A DNA stretch of 64,000 bases, taken from the NCBI GenBank assembly GCA_013151645.1, contig JAADHU010000030.1, forward strand, positions 35,057 through 99,056, read 5' to 3'. The notes beneath the pieces are model-generated. The model did not search any database and was not told the DNA's origin. It was given only the letters and a program-made list of their open reading frames with translations. Origin of the DNA: Gammaproteobacteria bacterium (lineage in GTDB: Bacteria; Pseudomonadota; Gammaproteobacteria; Steroidobacterales; Woeseiaceae). The position numbers were made by a program, and so were the translations under genes. Below, one piece after another: positions 8,357-17,968 of the stretch (positions are counted from its first letter, which is position 1; every line of letters begins with the position of its first letter).

Positions 8357-9871
8357 TCAGTCGCGGTGGTTCGCTGAATCGACCGACATTGGGTCACCGA
8401 AACCGGCGGCCCAGTCTTCGCCCCACGCTTCCTGCCAGAGCCAGGCTTTATCCGAGTTCGATTTTGGTGTGCCACCCGTCCAAAGGTCGTACCGCGGTTC
8501 GGAATAGCGGGCGAAAAAGGCGTCGATTCGGGCGATGAGTTCTTTCGCAATTTCAGCGTATTCGGGATTCCCGATCAGGTCGTTTTTTTCCAGCGGATCG
8601 TTAACCAGGTCGTACATCTCATCGGGAAAGGGCGGTTGCGGCGCTTTTTGAAAGCGTCGCTTGTAAAGCCACCGGCTATCGCGAATGGCTCTCGTTTCTT
8701 CCTGTTCCAGGAAAACTTCCGTGTGCTGCCCGGAACGCTGACCGTGTAACGCGGCCGTAAACGGTTTCGCCGGCGAGCGGATGTTGCGATTGGGCGGTTC
8801 GAGTCCCGCCAGTTCGAGTATGGTCGGAAACAGGTCGATCTGGCTGATAAATTCCGTGTTCGTGCCTGTCGTGAAGCGCGGACCATGGCGAAAAATAAGC
8901 GGAATGGAGAAGGTCGCGCGATGGGCGTTGGAGGGCAGTGTCGCCTGGCTATGACCCCAGATACCGTGGTGGCCGAGAGAGAACCCATGATCCGCTGTGT
9001 AGATGATGAGCGTATCTTCATAGATATCCAGGCGCCGCAGCATGGCTAGAATACGCCCCACACCGTCGTCCACCATGCTCATTTCGGAGTAGTAGTTTCT
9101 TAGTGTGTCGAGATCGTTGGGAATGCGGAGTTCCGAACTATGATCGATGCCGCCGCCGCTGTCTGCGGCCTTCCTCAGGAACCGTGCGATCGCATTTTCG
9201 TGCAGACCTTCTCTGGGGATGGAATGCATTGGCACGTTGTCGTAGAAATCCCGGAAGCGGTTCCTGGCGCGCCCTTTGAGTGCCGGCCAGTGCCCGTACG
9301 GCGCGTTGTACGGTACAAACGCGAAGAACGGCGCGTCGTCTGTTTCCCCGCTTACCCGGTCTTCAATGTAACGGATAGTCTGTTCCGTAAAGTAGTCGAC
9401 ACTGTGTCCCGGGTACGAACGCAAGGTGTCGTTTTCGATGAATTCGTTGTTCCAGAAATCGGTGACGTGACCGTGAGGACTGGTAATCCAGTGCTGGAAG
9501 CCGTTTTGCGCCCGATCAGGCATGCCCATGTGATACTTGCCGATCAACGCCGTGTGGTAACCACCCGCGCTCAGAATTTCGGGCAAAGTGTCGAACTCGT
9601 CGATGGCATTCCAGTTCTCAGGCCAACGGTGCCGGAGGCGGTCGTCGATCCAGGTATGTAAGCCGTGCTGCGAGGGCATGAGACCCGTCATGACCGAAGC
9701 ACGACAGGGCGAGCACATGCCATTGACGCAGAATGCATTGTCGAATTTGAGGGCGTCTTCTGCCAGTGCATCGATATGCGGCGTGCGAATTTCGTCGTTG
9801 CCGTAGCAGCCGAGTAACTCCGCCGGCTGGTTATCCGTCATAAAGATCAGAATATTGGGTTGTTTTGGCAT
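8357..9871 (-). CDS. Sulfatase (formylglycine type)
   Basis: 504 residues without a signal peptide. The N-terminal metal site NILIFMTDNQ (Asp13, Asn14) and the modification motif C53-S-P-C-R57 within MCSPCRASVMTG identify a type I sulfatase whose Cys53 should be turned into formylglycine. Other family features are IGKYHMG (about 106), YTADHGFSLGHHGIWG, and the C-terminal 'MYDLVNDPLEKNDLIGNPEY' pattern. It hydrolyses sulfate or phosphonate esters; the substrate is not evident. It starts 18 bases after the NhaC-type antiporter stop on the same strand, so the two are probably co-transcribed. Confidence 0.92.
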   Translation of the reverse strand: MPKQPNILIFMTDNQPAELLGCYGNDEIRTPHIDALAEDALKFDNAFCVNGMCSPCRASVMTGLMPSQHGLHTWIDDRLRHRWPENWNAIDEFDTLPEILSAGGYHTALIGKYHMGMPDRAQNGFQHWITSPHGHVTDFWNNEFIENDTLRSYPGHSVDYFTEQTIRYIEDRVSGETDDAPFFAFVPYNAPYGHWPALKGRARNRFRDFYDNVPMHSIPREGLHENAIARFLRKAADSGGGIDHSSELRIPNDLDTLRNYYSEMSMVDDGVGRILAMLRRLDIYEDTLIIYTADHGFSLGHHGIWGHSQATLPSNAHRATFSIPLIFRHGPRFTTGTNTEFISQIDLFPTILELAGLEPPNRNIRSPAKPFTAALHGQRSGQHTEVFLEQEETRAIRDSRWLYKRRFQKAPQPPFPDEMYDLVNDPLEKNDLIGNPEYAEIAKELIARIDAFFARYSEPRYDLWTGGTPKSNSDKAWLWQEAWGEDWAAGFGDPMSVDSANHRD

Positions 9872-9889
9872 CGCGCTGACCTGTGTGCG

Positions 9890-11413
9890 TTATTCAATCT
9901 GAATTTTACCGGTGCTGTCGTGGCCGAAAAACTTCATGAGCGAGTAGATGGCCAGGTACTGCAGCCCTAATACGATCAGGATGACCATCGAAGATTCATA
10001 GCTTGCCGCGATAATAAAGGCGAGTACGGTCATAAAGCCAGCCACCATTGCATAGGAAAATTGTGTCGAAACGTGATCGATATGAGGGCAACCGGAGCCC
10101 ATCGACGCCAGTACAGTGGTATCCGATATGGGCGAGGTGTGATCGCCAAACAGGCCGCCGCTGAGGATGGCGGCAATGGTCAGATGCAGTGGCGCTCCGA
10201 GTGAGTGTGCGACGGGTACTACGATCACCATCAAGATAGCAAAAGTACCGTAGGACGATCCGGTGGCAAAAGACATGGACGCACCGAGGAAGAAAACAAT
10301 GACGGGAAAGTACTGTGGCGCGACGCTGTCACCAATCAGCGAAGCTAAGTACGCGCCCGTTTGTAAATCTTTACAGACGGAACCGAGTGACCAGGCCAGG
10401 ATGAGTATCAGGCAGTTAAACAACAATTTCTCGGCACCACTAATATAGTGGGTCAGGGATTGACTGTAGGGGACCTGTTGTCGCTTGCGCATTAAATAGG
10501 CACAAGCCATCGACGCGAAAATATAGGAAATAAAAATGCCGGAGCGTACGTGTTCGCCCTGGATACCTTCCGTCAATGCGAAGTAGGCCAATACGGCCAC
10601 CATCGTACCGAGCATGATCGCAAACGGTAAGATGACCGTGCTAATGCCGGAATCCGTGTTTGAAGTATTGTCTTCTGTCGATGATTGTTGTTCGTCATCG
10701 TCCAGTGTTCCCGCAGCAACAGCTTTGTTGTAGCGGCTTTGTGCCCTGGCCATCGGCCCGAAATCCTTGCCCGTCGACAAAATCATGGGTATGGATGACA
10801 AGGCCAAAAGTGCATAGAACTGGTACGGCCAGATGCTCAACAGAACGGTGAAGGGGTTTTCCGTCAGGCCGATATCGCTATAAGAGCTTTCGATCAGGCC
10901 CATGATGTAGACGCCCCAGGTTGCGAACGGGACGAGAATCGTCACGGGCGCGGCCGTGGTATCGATGATGAACGCCAGTTTTTCCCGACATATCTTCAGT
11001 TGCGTGAAGACCGGCTTGAACAGGGGTCCGACAATCAGCGCATTCCCGGAATCCGTAAAGAATATGCTCAGGCCGGCCGCCCATGCCGCCAGTTGCGCCC
11101 GTACGGCGCTCGAGATGAATCGGGTAACGGCTGTCGAGAACGCGCGAGCGCCACCCGACAGGCTCAACAGCCTGATGAATCCACCGATGGCCAGAATCAC
11201 GATCAGGACCTGCGTGTTGGAACTGCTGGATACCTGCACGAACACATGCTGCTCAATCAGGTTGACGATGGCGAGGAAAGGATTGAAGCCGGTGAGGATC
11301 AGCGCGCCACTCAGGGCGCCGACCGTCAATGAGAAAATAATGTTTCGGTAGTAGAGCGACAGGGCAATGCTGAGAAGGGGCGGAACGATTGACCAGATAC
11401 CGTAGCTTTCCAT
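9890..11413 (-). CDS. NhaC-family Na+/H+ antiporter or exchanger
   Basis: 507 residues, almost wholly hydrophobic with about 11-12 membrane spans. The family features are AWAAGLSIFFTDSGNALIVGP, the half-helix DTTAAPVTILVPFATWGVYIMGL, FATGSSYGTFAILMVIVVP, and GGLFGDHTSPISDTTVLAS with the intramembrane DHTSPISDT. NhaC proteins exchange sodium for protons or, in some members, a carboxylate metabolite. It precedes the sulfatase in the same operon, so import of a sulfated organic acid or exchange of its product is possible. This is inference from position only. Confidence 0.9.
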   Translation of the reverse strand: MESYGIWSIVPPLLSIALSLYYRNIIFSLTVGALSGALILTGFNPFLAIVNLIEQHVFVQVSSSSNTQVLIVILAIGGFIRLLSLSGGARAFSTAVTRFISSAVRAQLAAWAAGLSIFFTDSGNALIVGPLFKPVFTQLKICREKLAFIIDTTAAPVTILVPFATWGVYIMGLIESSYSDIGLTENPFTVLLSIWPYQFYALLALSSIPMILSTGKDFGPMARAQSRYNKAVAAGTLDDDEQQSSTEDNTSNTDSGISTVILPFAIMLGTMVAVLAYFALTEGIQGEHVRSGIFISYIFASMACAYLMRKRQQVPYSQSLTHYISGAEKLLFNCLILILAWSLGSVCKDLQTGAYLASLIGDSVAPQYFPVIVFFLGASMSFATGSSYGTFAILMVIVVPVAHSLGAPLHLTIAAILSGGLFGDHTSPISDTTVLASMGSGCPHIDHVSTQFSYAMVAGFMTVLAFIIAASYESSMVILIVLGLQYLAIYSLMKFFGHDSTGKIQIE

Positions 11414-11559
11414 GTTTCCCCTTCAGCCGTCGAACGATGCCGCGACAGCATACCGAATTCCTCCGGCGTATTCCGAAGGTTCGAAAATGAATGGGTTTCG
11501 GTCCGGGCGACAAGTGTGCGTCCCGGTTAAAAGTTGTTACCTTGCGGTACTCGCCAGTA

Positions 11560-12714
11560 TTAATTCCGGCTGCGTGCTAACCATGACTGCCAGTCGTCAA
11601 GCGCGGGGCGGGCACGCAGGTTTTCGTCGTACAAACCGATATCACGCCAAATCGACGCGACCGGGTCCTGCAACAAAACACCGTTCCACAACGCGTCGAA
11701 ATCGACCACGGTCCACCAGATGACAAACTCTGCGTCAAGTGCATCGGCTTCGGACAGCAGGCGGCTTGCGTATACTTGCTGGAACGCCTCGCTGCTCGGG
11801 ACATTGACGCCGAAGGACGGAATGATCAGATCTTCGGCGATCCAGCCGGTTTCAGTAATGGCCAGCGGTTTTCCCTGTGCCAGCGACTGGACCTGGCTTA
11901 ACCAGTCGTCGGGCATGTTGTCGGGGTCGCCCTTGTCCGCATGGTTATAAAAAATGTACGGATAGACACTGACCCCAACCACGTCGACGTAGTCTAGAAT
12001 CCGCTCGAAACCCGTTGCGATGGTTGCCATCTCGGCCGAGCCGGGACTCTTGATCGCGATCGAGATCATGACGGGCAGATTCGGGTATTGCGCCTTGATG
12101 CCGTTGTAGACCACCTCGGCGAACACGACGTAGTCATCGAATGCAGCCGGATCATTCAACATGAGTTCGCTGATTTCCGTGCCGTAGTTAAAATACACAG
12201 GGTCAAAGCGTGCGATGAGATCCAGGGCAAAATTCAGATAGGCCGTGGTAACTTCAACATCGGCGAAACTGCGGGTGTCCCAGGGCGGCGGTCGCGGCTC
12301 ATTGAAGTTCACGCCCCAATTGGCCGCCATTGCATCGCGCACACCGTTTAGCGAGTCGATGGCGAGAAAGACCTCTTTACCCGGCTGCAACATCTGTACG
12401 CGATCATTCAAATCCGCATCAACTTCGGCGGGATAGGGCAAACCCTGCAGTGCCGCCTCCCAGGGAACACCGACCATAATATGATGGTCAACAATGTCGC
12501 CGTTGTCCTGGATGCGTTGATTTACGTCATCGACCGCAGTCTGCGTCGCGTCCCAGGGCCACGGGGTAAATCCCATGTAGAAACTGCGTGTTTGCACGGG
12601 TGGCGGTGGTGGTGGCGTCAGCGTATTTTCGCTCGTTGACGATCCACCACAGCCCGCAAGAAACGCGCAGACCATCAGCAAAAATGCGACTATTTTGACG
12701 ATTGGAGTGTTCAC
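11560..12714 (-). CDS. Lipoprotein with a TIM-barrel glycoside hydrolase-like domain
   Basis: GTG at 12714 is chosen because it places a normal lipoprotein signal peptide at the N-terminus (VKIVAFLLMVCAFLAGC, lipobox FLAGC). ATG 12765 would add 17 unlikely residues. A Gly/Ser then Pro-rich linker leads to a ~330-residue domain resembling clan GH-A enzymes: RSFYMGFTPWPWD at the first strand, YFNYGTEISELM with a candidate acid/base Glu, VVGVSVYPYIF, and ITETGWIAED with the candidate nucleophile Glu, then FVIWWTVVDF. The usual Asn before the acid/base Glu is Thr here. It is likely a surface polysaccharide-binding or -cleaving protein. The substrate is unknown. Confidence 0.72.
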   Translation of the reverse strand: MNTPIVKIVAFLLMVCAFLAGCGGSSTSENTLTPPPPPPVQTRSFYMGFTPWPWDATQTAVDDVNQRIQDNGDIVDHHIMVGVPWEAALQGLPYPAEVDADLNDRVQMLQPGKEVFLAIDSLNGVRDAMAANWGVNFNEPRPPPWDTRSFADVEVTTAYLNFALDLIARFDPVYFNYGTEISELMLNDPAAFDDYVVFAEVVYNGIKAQYPNLPVMISIAIKSPGSAEMATIATGFERILDYVDVVGVSVYPYIFYNHADKGDPDNMPDDWLSQVQSLAQGKPLAITETGWIAEDLIIPSFGVNVPSSEAFQQVYASRLLSEADALDAEFVIWWTVVDFDALWNGVLLQDPVASIWRDIGLYDENLRARPALDDWQSWLARSRN

Positions 12715-12899
12715 GCCGTGATAATAGACCGATTGGACGTCAATTGGCGTGACGCCGGTCGACAAACAGTACGAAGCTCCCGCTTGCCAGACGGGGGTCG
12801 GTCAATCATGAGCTGTGCACCTCAATCCCGCATGACCGCTGGAAAACGATCATTTCACCGTATAGAGTCCGAGTCACAAAACGGAAGCGGGGACGGCAA

Positions 12900-13742
12900 T
12901 TGATTTTCGAAACCCACCAACCGGCTGCGCCGTTCGACAGCCTGATCGAAAGTATTTTTTACTACAGGGACTTTCAGCCGGATCACTCCATTGAGCGAGT
13001 AGTACCGACTGGACATACGTTCGTTATCTTCGAACTGGACGGCATCGAGCGCAACACCTTCGAAAAGAAGACGCTGAAACCCAATGCGGGTTTTCGAAAT
13101 GCGTGGGTATCCGGCGTGCACCGAAATTACCTGTCAATTTCGGCTCACCGGAATTCCGAGATGTTCGTGATTCAGTTCAAGCCATACGGCGCATACCCTT
13201 TCCTGCATCTATCCATGCAGCATCTGGCCGATAGAGTCGTTCCATGCAACGAATTTCCGAATGCCGGTCTGTTGGAGTTTCGAGAGGAGTTGGCGCAGGC
13301 TGAAACCCCGATTACGAAATTCGCGGTGGCTGATGCGTGGATGACATCGCACTATCAGGAGGCATTGACAGCACCGAAGTCGATCGTAGACATTGTCGAG
13401 TTGTTGCAGGCACAGCCGGCCTCGAAGCTTAAAGAAGTTATCGATCATTATGAAGGCTCGCAGAAGCATCTGATCTCTCAATTCAAGAAGTTCGTCGGCA
13501 TTACGCCGAAACAATATCAGCGCATCTTGCGATTCAACGACGTATTCGTGCAGATTCAAGCCGAGCAACCCCTGAACTGGTCCGACATTGCGCATCGTTG
13601 TGGCTATTCAGATCAGTCTCATTTTATTCGAGAGTTCAGGAACTTCTCCGGATTCAATCCCGAGTCCTATCGACGGCAGGAGTTTGACGAGGACGCGAGC
13701 AATTTTTTCCCGCTGGATCGGGATACAAAGGAAACTCAATGA
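12900..13742 (+). CDS. AraC-family transcriptional regulator
   Basis: 280 residues beginning with TTG at 12900, preceded by GGGGA at a suitable distance. The N-terminal ~150 residues resemble the DUF6597-type domain (IERVVPTGHTFVIFELDG, GVHRNYLSISAHRNSEMFVIQFKPYGAYPFL). The C-terminal ~100 residues are a two-helix-turn-helix AraC domain (GSQKHLISQFKKFVGITPKQYQRILRF, WSDIAHRCGYSDQSHFIREFRNFSGFNPESYRR). Its stop overlaps the amidohydrolase start by four bases (ATGA), so the two are co-translated and the regulator probably controls that enzyme. Confidence 0.9.
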   Translation: MIFETHQPAAPFDSLIESIFYYRDFQPDHSIERVVPTGHTFVIFELDGIERNTFEKKTLKPNAGFRNAWVSGVHRNYLSISAHRNSEMFVIQFKPYGAYPFLHLSMQHLADRVVPCNEFPNAGLLEFREELAQAETPITKFAVADAWMTSHYQEALTAPKSIVDIVELLQAQPASKLKEVIDHYEGSQKHLISQFKKFVGITPKQYQRILRFNDVFVQIQAEQPLNWSDIAHRCGYSDQSHFIREFRNFSGFNPESYRRQEFDEDASNFFPLDRDTKETQ

Positions 13743-15007
13743 GAACGTCAGGAAAAATATACAGCCTCGTGCTGTTCTTTATATGTGTCACTGGTCAAGC
13801 GCTGGCCGATACGGTGGTTATTCATGCGAGCCGCATGATTGACGTGGCAAGCGGTGAAATCAGTGCACCCGCGACGATCGTTGTCGACGGCAACAAGATC
13901 GTGGCAGTGAATCCGGATGAGTTACCCGCCGGTGCGACGGTCATCGAGCTTGGCGATCGAACCTTGTTGCCAGGCTTATTCGATATGCACTCCCACTTGA
14001 CCCTTGATTTTTTTTCCGGCAATCACTGGACCACAGCGGCGGTTCGTGAAACGCCAGCCGACTGGGCTTTGCATGGAGCACGTTTCGGTCGGCAAACACT
14101 GGAAGCAGGGTTTACGACCGTTCGCGACGCTGGCGCGTGGCCCGGCTTCCCCGATGTTGCACTAATGCGTGCGGTGGACGCCGGACATATTCCGGGGCCG
14201 CGGATCTACCCGGCAGGTCACTACCTTTCAATTACCGGCGGTCATTGCGACGTCACGGGTTTCGCGCCGGGCATTATGGAACTGGGTCCTAATGAGGGAA
14301 TCGCGAACGGAGTTGATGAGATTTTGCGTGCTGTTCGCTATCAGGCGAAACACGGCGTCAAAGTGATTAAGGTTTGCGCGACTGCCGGCGTCTTTTCAGC
14401 GGGCAAACAAGCCGGTGCCCAGCAATACTCCGATTCTGAATTGCAGGCGATTGTGGAGGAGGCAGCGCGTCACGATCTGAAAGTTATGGCGCATGCACAC
14501 GGCAGTGAGGGAATCATGGCGGCGGTGAAAGCAGGCGTTGCATCGATTGAACACGGTTCAATGCTGACGTCGACGATCGTCAGGGAGATGAAGAAGAGAG
14601 GCACTTACTATGTTCCGACGATCTACCTATCGGACATTCCCCTTCCAGAGAATACGCCGCAGGATACGATCGATAAGAGCAATTATCTCGCACCGTTTAT
14701 CGAAAAAAGTTTTCAGATGGCCGTTAAGGGCGGCATCAATATCGCGTTCGGCACGGATTCAGGCGTGATGCGCCATGATGAAATCGGTAAAGAGTTTCAT
14801 GCGATGGTGCGACGTGGCATGTCGCCATTGCATGCGCTGCAGACGGCGACTATCAATGCGGCCGATCTATTGGGTGTTACTGATCGGGCCGAACTCAAGC
14901 CCGGTAAGCTGGCGGATATCGTGGCGGTGGACGGTAATCCGCTGGTCGACATACGGGCGATGGAACGAGTGACGTTCGTGATGAAGGACGGTGTTGTCGT
15001 AAGATAG
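13739..15007 (+). CDS. Exported metal-dependent amidohydrolase (Xaa-Pro dipeptidase/imidazolonepropionase-like)
   Basis: 422 residues. A signal peptide (about 1-23, ending ALA) exports it to the periplasm. Metal ligands of the amidohydrolase barrel are visible: DMHSH (His84, His86), the active-site Lys region VKVIKVCATAG, MAHAHG, SIEHGS and FGTDSG. The final segment LKPGKLADIVAVDGNPLVDI is the usual C-terminal beta-sandwich signature. Members cleave Xaa-Pro/Xaa-Arg dipeptides, lactones or cyclic imides. The ATGA overlap with the AraC gene marks a two-gene operon, perhaps with the following small membrane protein. Confidence 0.9.
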   Translation: MRTSGKIYSLVLFFICVTGQALADTVVIHASRMIDVASGEISAPATIVVDGNKIVAVNPDELPAGATVIELGDRTLLPGLFDMHSHLTLDFFSGNHWTTAAVRETPADWALHGARFGRQTLEAGFTTVRDAGAWPGFPDVALMRAVDAGHIPGPRIYPAGHYLSITGGHCDVTGFAPGIMELGPNEGIANGVDEILRAVRYQAKHGVKVIKVCATAGVFSAGKQAGAQQYSDSELQAIVEEAARHDLKVMAHAHGSEGIMAAVKAGVASIEHGSMLTSTIVREMKKRGTYYVPTIYLSDIPLPENTPQDTIDKSNYLAPFIEKSFQMAVKGGINIAFGTDSGVMRHDEIGKEFHAMVRRGMSPLHALQTATINAADLLGVTDRAELKPGKLADIVAVDGNPLVDIRAMERVTFVMKDGVVVR

Positions 15008-15034
15008 AGGACTTAACCGGAAGGTGGGCTCAAG

Positions 15035-15367
15035 ATGGAAAAAATCGACAACAAGGATACACGCGCAGATCTGACCAGTGCCTTGCAGGTTATTCTTAGT
15101 GAAAAACGCACGTCGATGGCGATGCTGCGAACCGGTATTGCGGTACTCGTATTACCGATGAGCGTGGTCAGTTTCTTGGTTGCAACGTCGCGAATGTATG
15201 ACGCTCTCCACGTGAGCTACCTGATCGCTCCACTGCTGTCGCTGGCGGGCTTTCTGGTATTGTTTGCGGGCTATCTGATTGTGCGCGCAGCGCTGCAACT
15301 ACATCACTATGACCGCATACTCGATCACTTGAAACGACAACATCCTTCACTTTCAGAATTGTTTTAA
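15035..15367 (+). CDS. Small membrane protein, DUF202/YidH-like
   Basis: 110 residues. A charged N-terminal helix leads into SEKRTSMAMLRTGIAV, which resembles the 'ERT.LAWLRTG' signature before the first span in DUF202 proteins. Two membrane helices are clear (about 40-60 and 70-95), and the C-terminus is basic and cytoplasmic. GGTGGG-like bases precede the ATG, a weak ribosome site. It lies 27 bases after the amidohydrolase and before a bidirectional hairpin, so it is probably the last gene of that operon. Function unknown. Confidence 0.7.
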   Translation: MEKIDNKDTRADLTSALQVILSEKRTSMAMLRTGIAVLVLPMSVVSFLVATSRMYDALHVSYLIAPLLSLAGFLVLFAGYLIVRAALQLHHYDRILDHLKRQHPSLSELF

Positions 15368-15389
15368 CGAACCCTGATAGCAGCCACTT

Positions 15390-15419
15390 CGACCGGCGTG
15401 CAACGAAGCACGCCGGTCG
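15390..15419. terminator. Bidirectional terminator hairpin between convergent genes
   Basis: A perfect 12-bp GC-rich stem (CGACCGGCGTGC / GCACGCCGGTCG) around an AACGAA loop, with a further CCAC/GTGG pairing outside. It lies between the DUF202-like gene and the convergent DegP/Q gene. Confidence 0.75.
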
Positions 15420-15427
15420 GGTGGGGT

Positions 15428-16873
15428 TCACCAGCTCAAAGCGACAAAACGCTGCGTACCGTTCTGGCTAACCAGCAGTAGTATCCGTTTACTCGTTCCT
15501 GCCGCATCGACTGCCCGCTCAAAGTCGCGCGGGCTTGCAACGGCCTTTCGGTTGACTTCGAGGATGACGGCGCCACGGCGCAAACCGGTCGTCGCGGCGG
15601 CGGATCCAGGTACAACATTACTGACGACGACGCCGGTTCCGGCTTCCACGCCGAGTTCCTCGGCGATGGCCGGCGTCAGCGTCTGGACGGTCAGACCAAG
15701 ATCGCTTGCACTGGCGGTATCATTGCTCGCAACCTGAGCTTCTTCATCAAGTTGCCCAATCCTGATCGAAAGGTTGAGTGTTTTGCCCTCGCGCAACACG
15801 GTCAGTTTCTGGCGTGCCCCTGGCTTCGTTGCAGCGACCCGATTGCGAAAGGCACCGATATCACTAACCGGTTTTCCGTCATAAGCCACAATGATGTCGC
15901 CGGCCTCGATCCCGCCTTTGTCCGCAGGGGAATCCGGGCTGACCTGGCCGACAAGGATTCCCTTGCCGGGCTCAATATCGAAAGATTCCGCAAGGTCGGC
16001 CGTCAGCGGCTGAATAACGACGCCGAGATGGCCACGCGTGACCGATCCGTTTTCAATCAATTGTTCGGCAATACCCTTCGCCAGCGTGCTGGGTATGGCG
16101 AAACCGATGCCCATGCTGCCGCCGCTGCGGCTGAAGATGGCGGTGTTGATACCGACGACGTCGCCGTCCAGATTGACGAGCGGCCCACCTGAATTGCCAG
16201 GATTGATTGCGGCGTCTGTCTGAATGAAGTCTTCGTAATCATTGATGCCAATGCCGGTTCGCCCTTTGGCGCTGACGACACCGACCGTCAATGTGTGGCT
16301 GAGGCCGAAAGGATTACCAATCGCCACCACCCATTCGCCGACAACGAGTTCCGACGAATCTGCCATTGGCAGGGCTGGAATATCGGCCGTGGCTATCTCA
16401 ACGACAGCGACGTCCGATTTTGGGTCGCGGCCCGTAACCTTGGCGTCAAACTCACGGCCATCGGGAAAAGTGACGGTGATCTTGTCCGCGTTCTCAACGA
16501 CGTGGTTATTGGTTAACAGGTAGGTCGTATCCTTGACCAGGCCGTCGTCAACAGCGAAAACGAAACCGGATCCCTGTCCAACCACTCGCCGGCTCTGGGG
16601 CGATTGTCTGGGCTGAGTTCCGGGCGGCAACTGACCACCGAAGAAGCGCCGCAGGAAATCGTCATCGAACGGCGACCGTGAGGGTGGCGCAGCTTGTGGC
16701 TGGGCACTCCCTTCAACCCGCAGCAAGGCTACCGACGGGGAGGTGGATTCGGCCACGTGGGCAAAAGCTTTGCTGCTTTCGCGAAGGCTGTCGATACCGC
16801 CGTCGGTGGCACCGGCGTATACGGGCAGCAGGAAAAACGTAATGAGCAAGACAGAGCTGAATGACTGCTTCAT
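15428..16873 (-). CDS. Periplasmic Do-family serine protease (DegP/DegQ type)
   Basis: 481 residues. A signal peptide (1-20, ending YAGA) precedes a trypsin-like domain with His124 (TNNHVV), Asp154 (SDVAVV) and Ser228 (NPGNSGGP). A Pro/Gln-rich LA-loop-like stretch lies at 55-95. Two PDZ domains follow: PDZ1 about 285-375 (RGHLGVVIQPLT, GILVGQVSPDSPADKGGIEAGD) and PDZ2 about 390-475 (DLGLTVQTLTP, GVVVSNVVPGSAAATTGLRRG). It degrades or chaperones misfolded envelope proteins. The gene is monocistronic. DegP and DegQ cannot be told apart from this alone. Confidence 0.95.
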   Translation of the reverse strand: MKQSFSSVLLITFFLLPVYAGATDGGIDSLRESSKAFAHVAESTSPSVALLRVEGSAQPQAAPPSRSPFDDDFLRRFFGGQLPPGTQPRQSPQSRRVVGQGSGFVFAVDDGLVKDTTYLLTNNHVVENADKITVTFPDGREFDAKVTGRDPKSDVAVVEIATADIPALPMADSSELVVGEWVVAIGNPFGLSHTLTVGVVSAKGRTGIGINDYEDFIQTDAAINPGNSGGPLVNLDGDVVGINTAIFSRSGGSMGIGFAIPSTLAKGIAEQLIENGSVTRGHLGVVIQPLTADLAESFDIEPGKGILVGQVSPDSPADKGGIEAGDIIVAYDGKPVSDIGAFRNRVAATKPGARQKLTVLREGKTLNLSIRIGQLDEEAQVASNDTASASDLGLTVQTLTPAIAEELGVEAGTGVVVSNVVPGSAAATTGLRRGAVILEVNRKAVASPRDFERAVDAAGTSKRILLLVSQNGTQRFVALSW

Positions 16874-17089
16874 AGCATTGTCTCCAGAGATGGATTATTA
16901 GTTAGGTAAGCCCTATGTAGCCTTTAATACAGAGAAAACAAGGCTTCACCAAATAATTTTTTCGGTTACAACAGACAATTGTACTGCAGGCAAGGAGACG
17001 CAGCGCCTGTAGTCAGCCGCATACTCGCTCCGGGCCGCCTGATCGCGGTTCCACGCGGCTGCTGTGCCCAGGGGTCGCCGGGGGGGCGA
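16874..17089. other. Intergenic region, nothing recognised
   Basis: This stretch holds the presumed promoter of the protease gene (an A/T-rich segment at about 16945-16975) and the 3' flank of the channel gene. A G-run at 17080-17086 is notable only as simple sequence. No gene, hairpin with T-run or repeat was found. Confidence 0.4.
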
Positions 17090-17875
17090 TCAGGACGCCA
17101 TACCCTCGGTCTGGATATGCAACTGTCGGCCGCAATGCTTGCAGTGCACAGCATCCAGGTCATGGCGGGTCAGGCCGCAGTCCGGGCATTCATAGTGGAT
17201 TTTGTTTGGGCGAAAGATGGTTTGTACCAGGCGGATAAACAGCGCAACACCAACAATCATGATGACCACGGCGAGCAGACGTCCGGCGCTGCCGACCAGA
17301 ATGACATCCCCGAAGCCGGTTGTCGTGAGCGTCGTAATGGTGAAATACAGGGCATCGATGTAGTTGTTGATCGAGTCGTTAACCTGGACCTGCAATACAA
17401 ACACAGCGGCCGTCACGATGAATACGAAAACCAGCAGATTGAGCGTGCTGAAAATGACTTCTTCGTTTCGTGCGAAGAACCTCGATTGAGCACGCAAATG
17501 CCGGGCTACGACGTAGGAGCGCAACAATCTCAATGAGCGCACCAGGCGCAGAAACGTAAAATTACCGACCAGTGCGGGTACGAATAGCGAAGCAATAATC
17601 ACAAAATCCACAATGGTCATGGATTTGACGAGAAATGCCCCGCGATCGGCATCCGCCAGCAAACGCCCGATGAAGTCGGCGATCAGCACGATGCCAATCA
17701 GCATGTCCAGGTAGACGATCCAGGTGTAAGCGTCGAGGAATGTTGTAGCGACAAAATAGCCGACGATGACTACATCAAAGACGACGAATAGAAACCGCGC
17801 CCGTACCGCGCGCGGCGTATCGCCATAATAAATTTCCCGACAGATATTGCTTAGTCTATTCATGATACCGGGCAC
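17090..17875 (-). CDS. Voltage-gated-like K+ channel with C-terminal zinc ribbon
   Basis: 261 residues of the ion-transport superfamily. Six helices are visible. The fourth carries spaced arginines (FLRLVRSLRLLRSYVVARHLRAQ) as in a voltage sensor. The pore loop reads TITTLTTTGFGDV, the GFG variant of the K+ selectivity filter. After the last helix comes a short zinc-ribbon-like tail: CPDCG then CKHCG 13 residues on. That tail is unusual for small bacterial channels and suggests metal- or redox-linked gating or assembly. The gene stands alone on the reverse strand, with 216 bases of unremarkable DNA downstream to the protease. Confidence 0.88.
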   Translation of the reverse strand: MPGIMNRLSNICREIYYGDTPRAVRARFLFVVFDVVIVGYFVATTFLDAYTWIVYLDMLIGIVLIADFIGRLLADADRGAFLVKSMTIVDFVIIASLFVPALVGNFTFLRLVRSLRLLRSYVVARHLRAQSRFFARNEEVIFSTLNLLVFVFIVTAAVFVLQVQVNDSINNYIDALYFTITTLTTTGFGDVILVGSAGRLLAVVIMIVGVALFIRLVQTIFRPNKIHYECPDCGLTRHDLDAVHCKHCGRQLHIQTEGMAS

Positions 17876-17968
17876 CGCTGCGATGATCGCAAGATAGCAA
17901 TGAGTGAAAGATTCCGGTCCTTTCGAGCGCGAGCCAACCCTGCGGAAGCTCCAACGATAACAGTGCGT

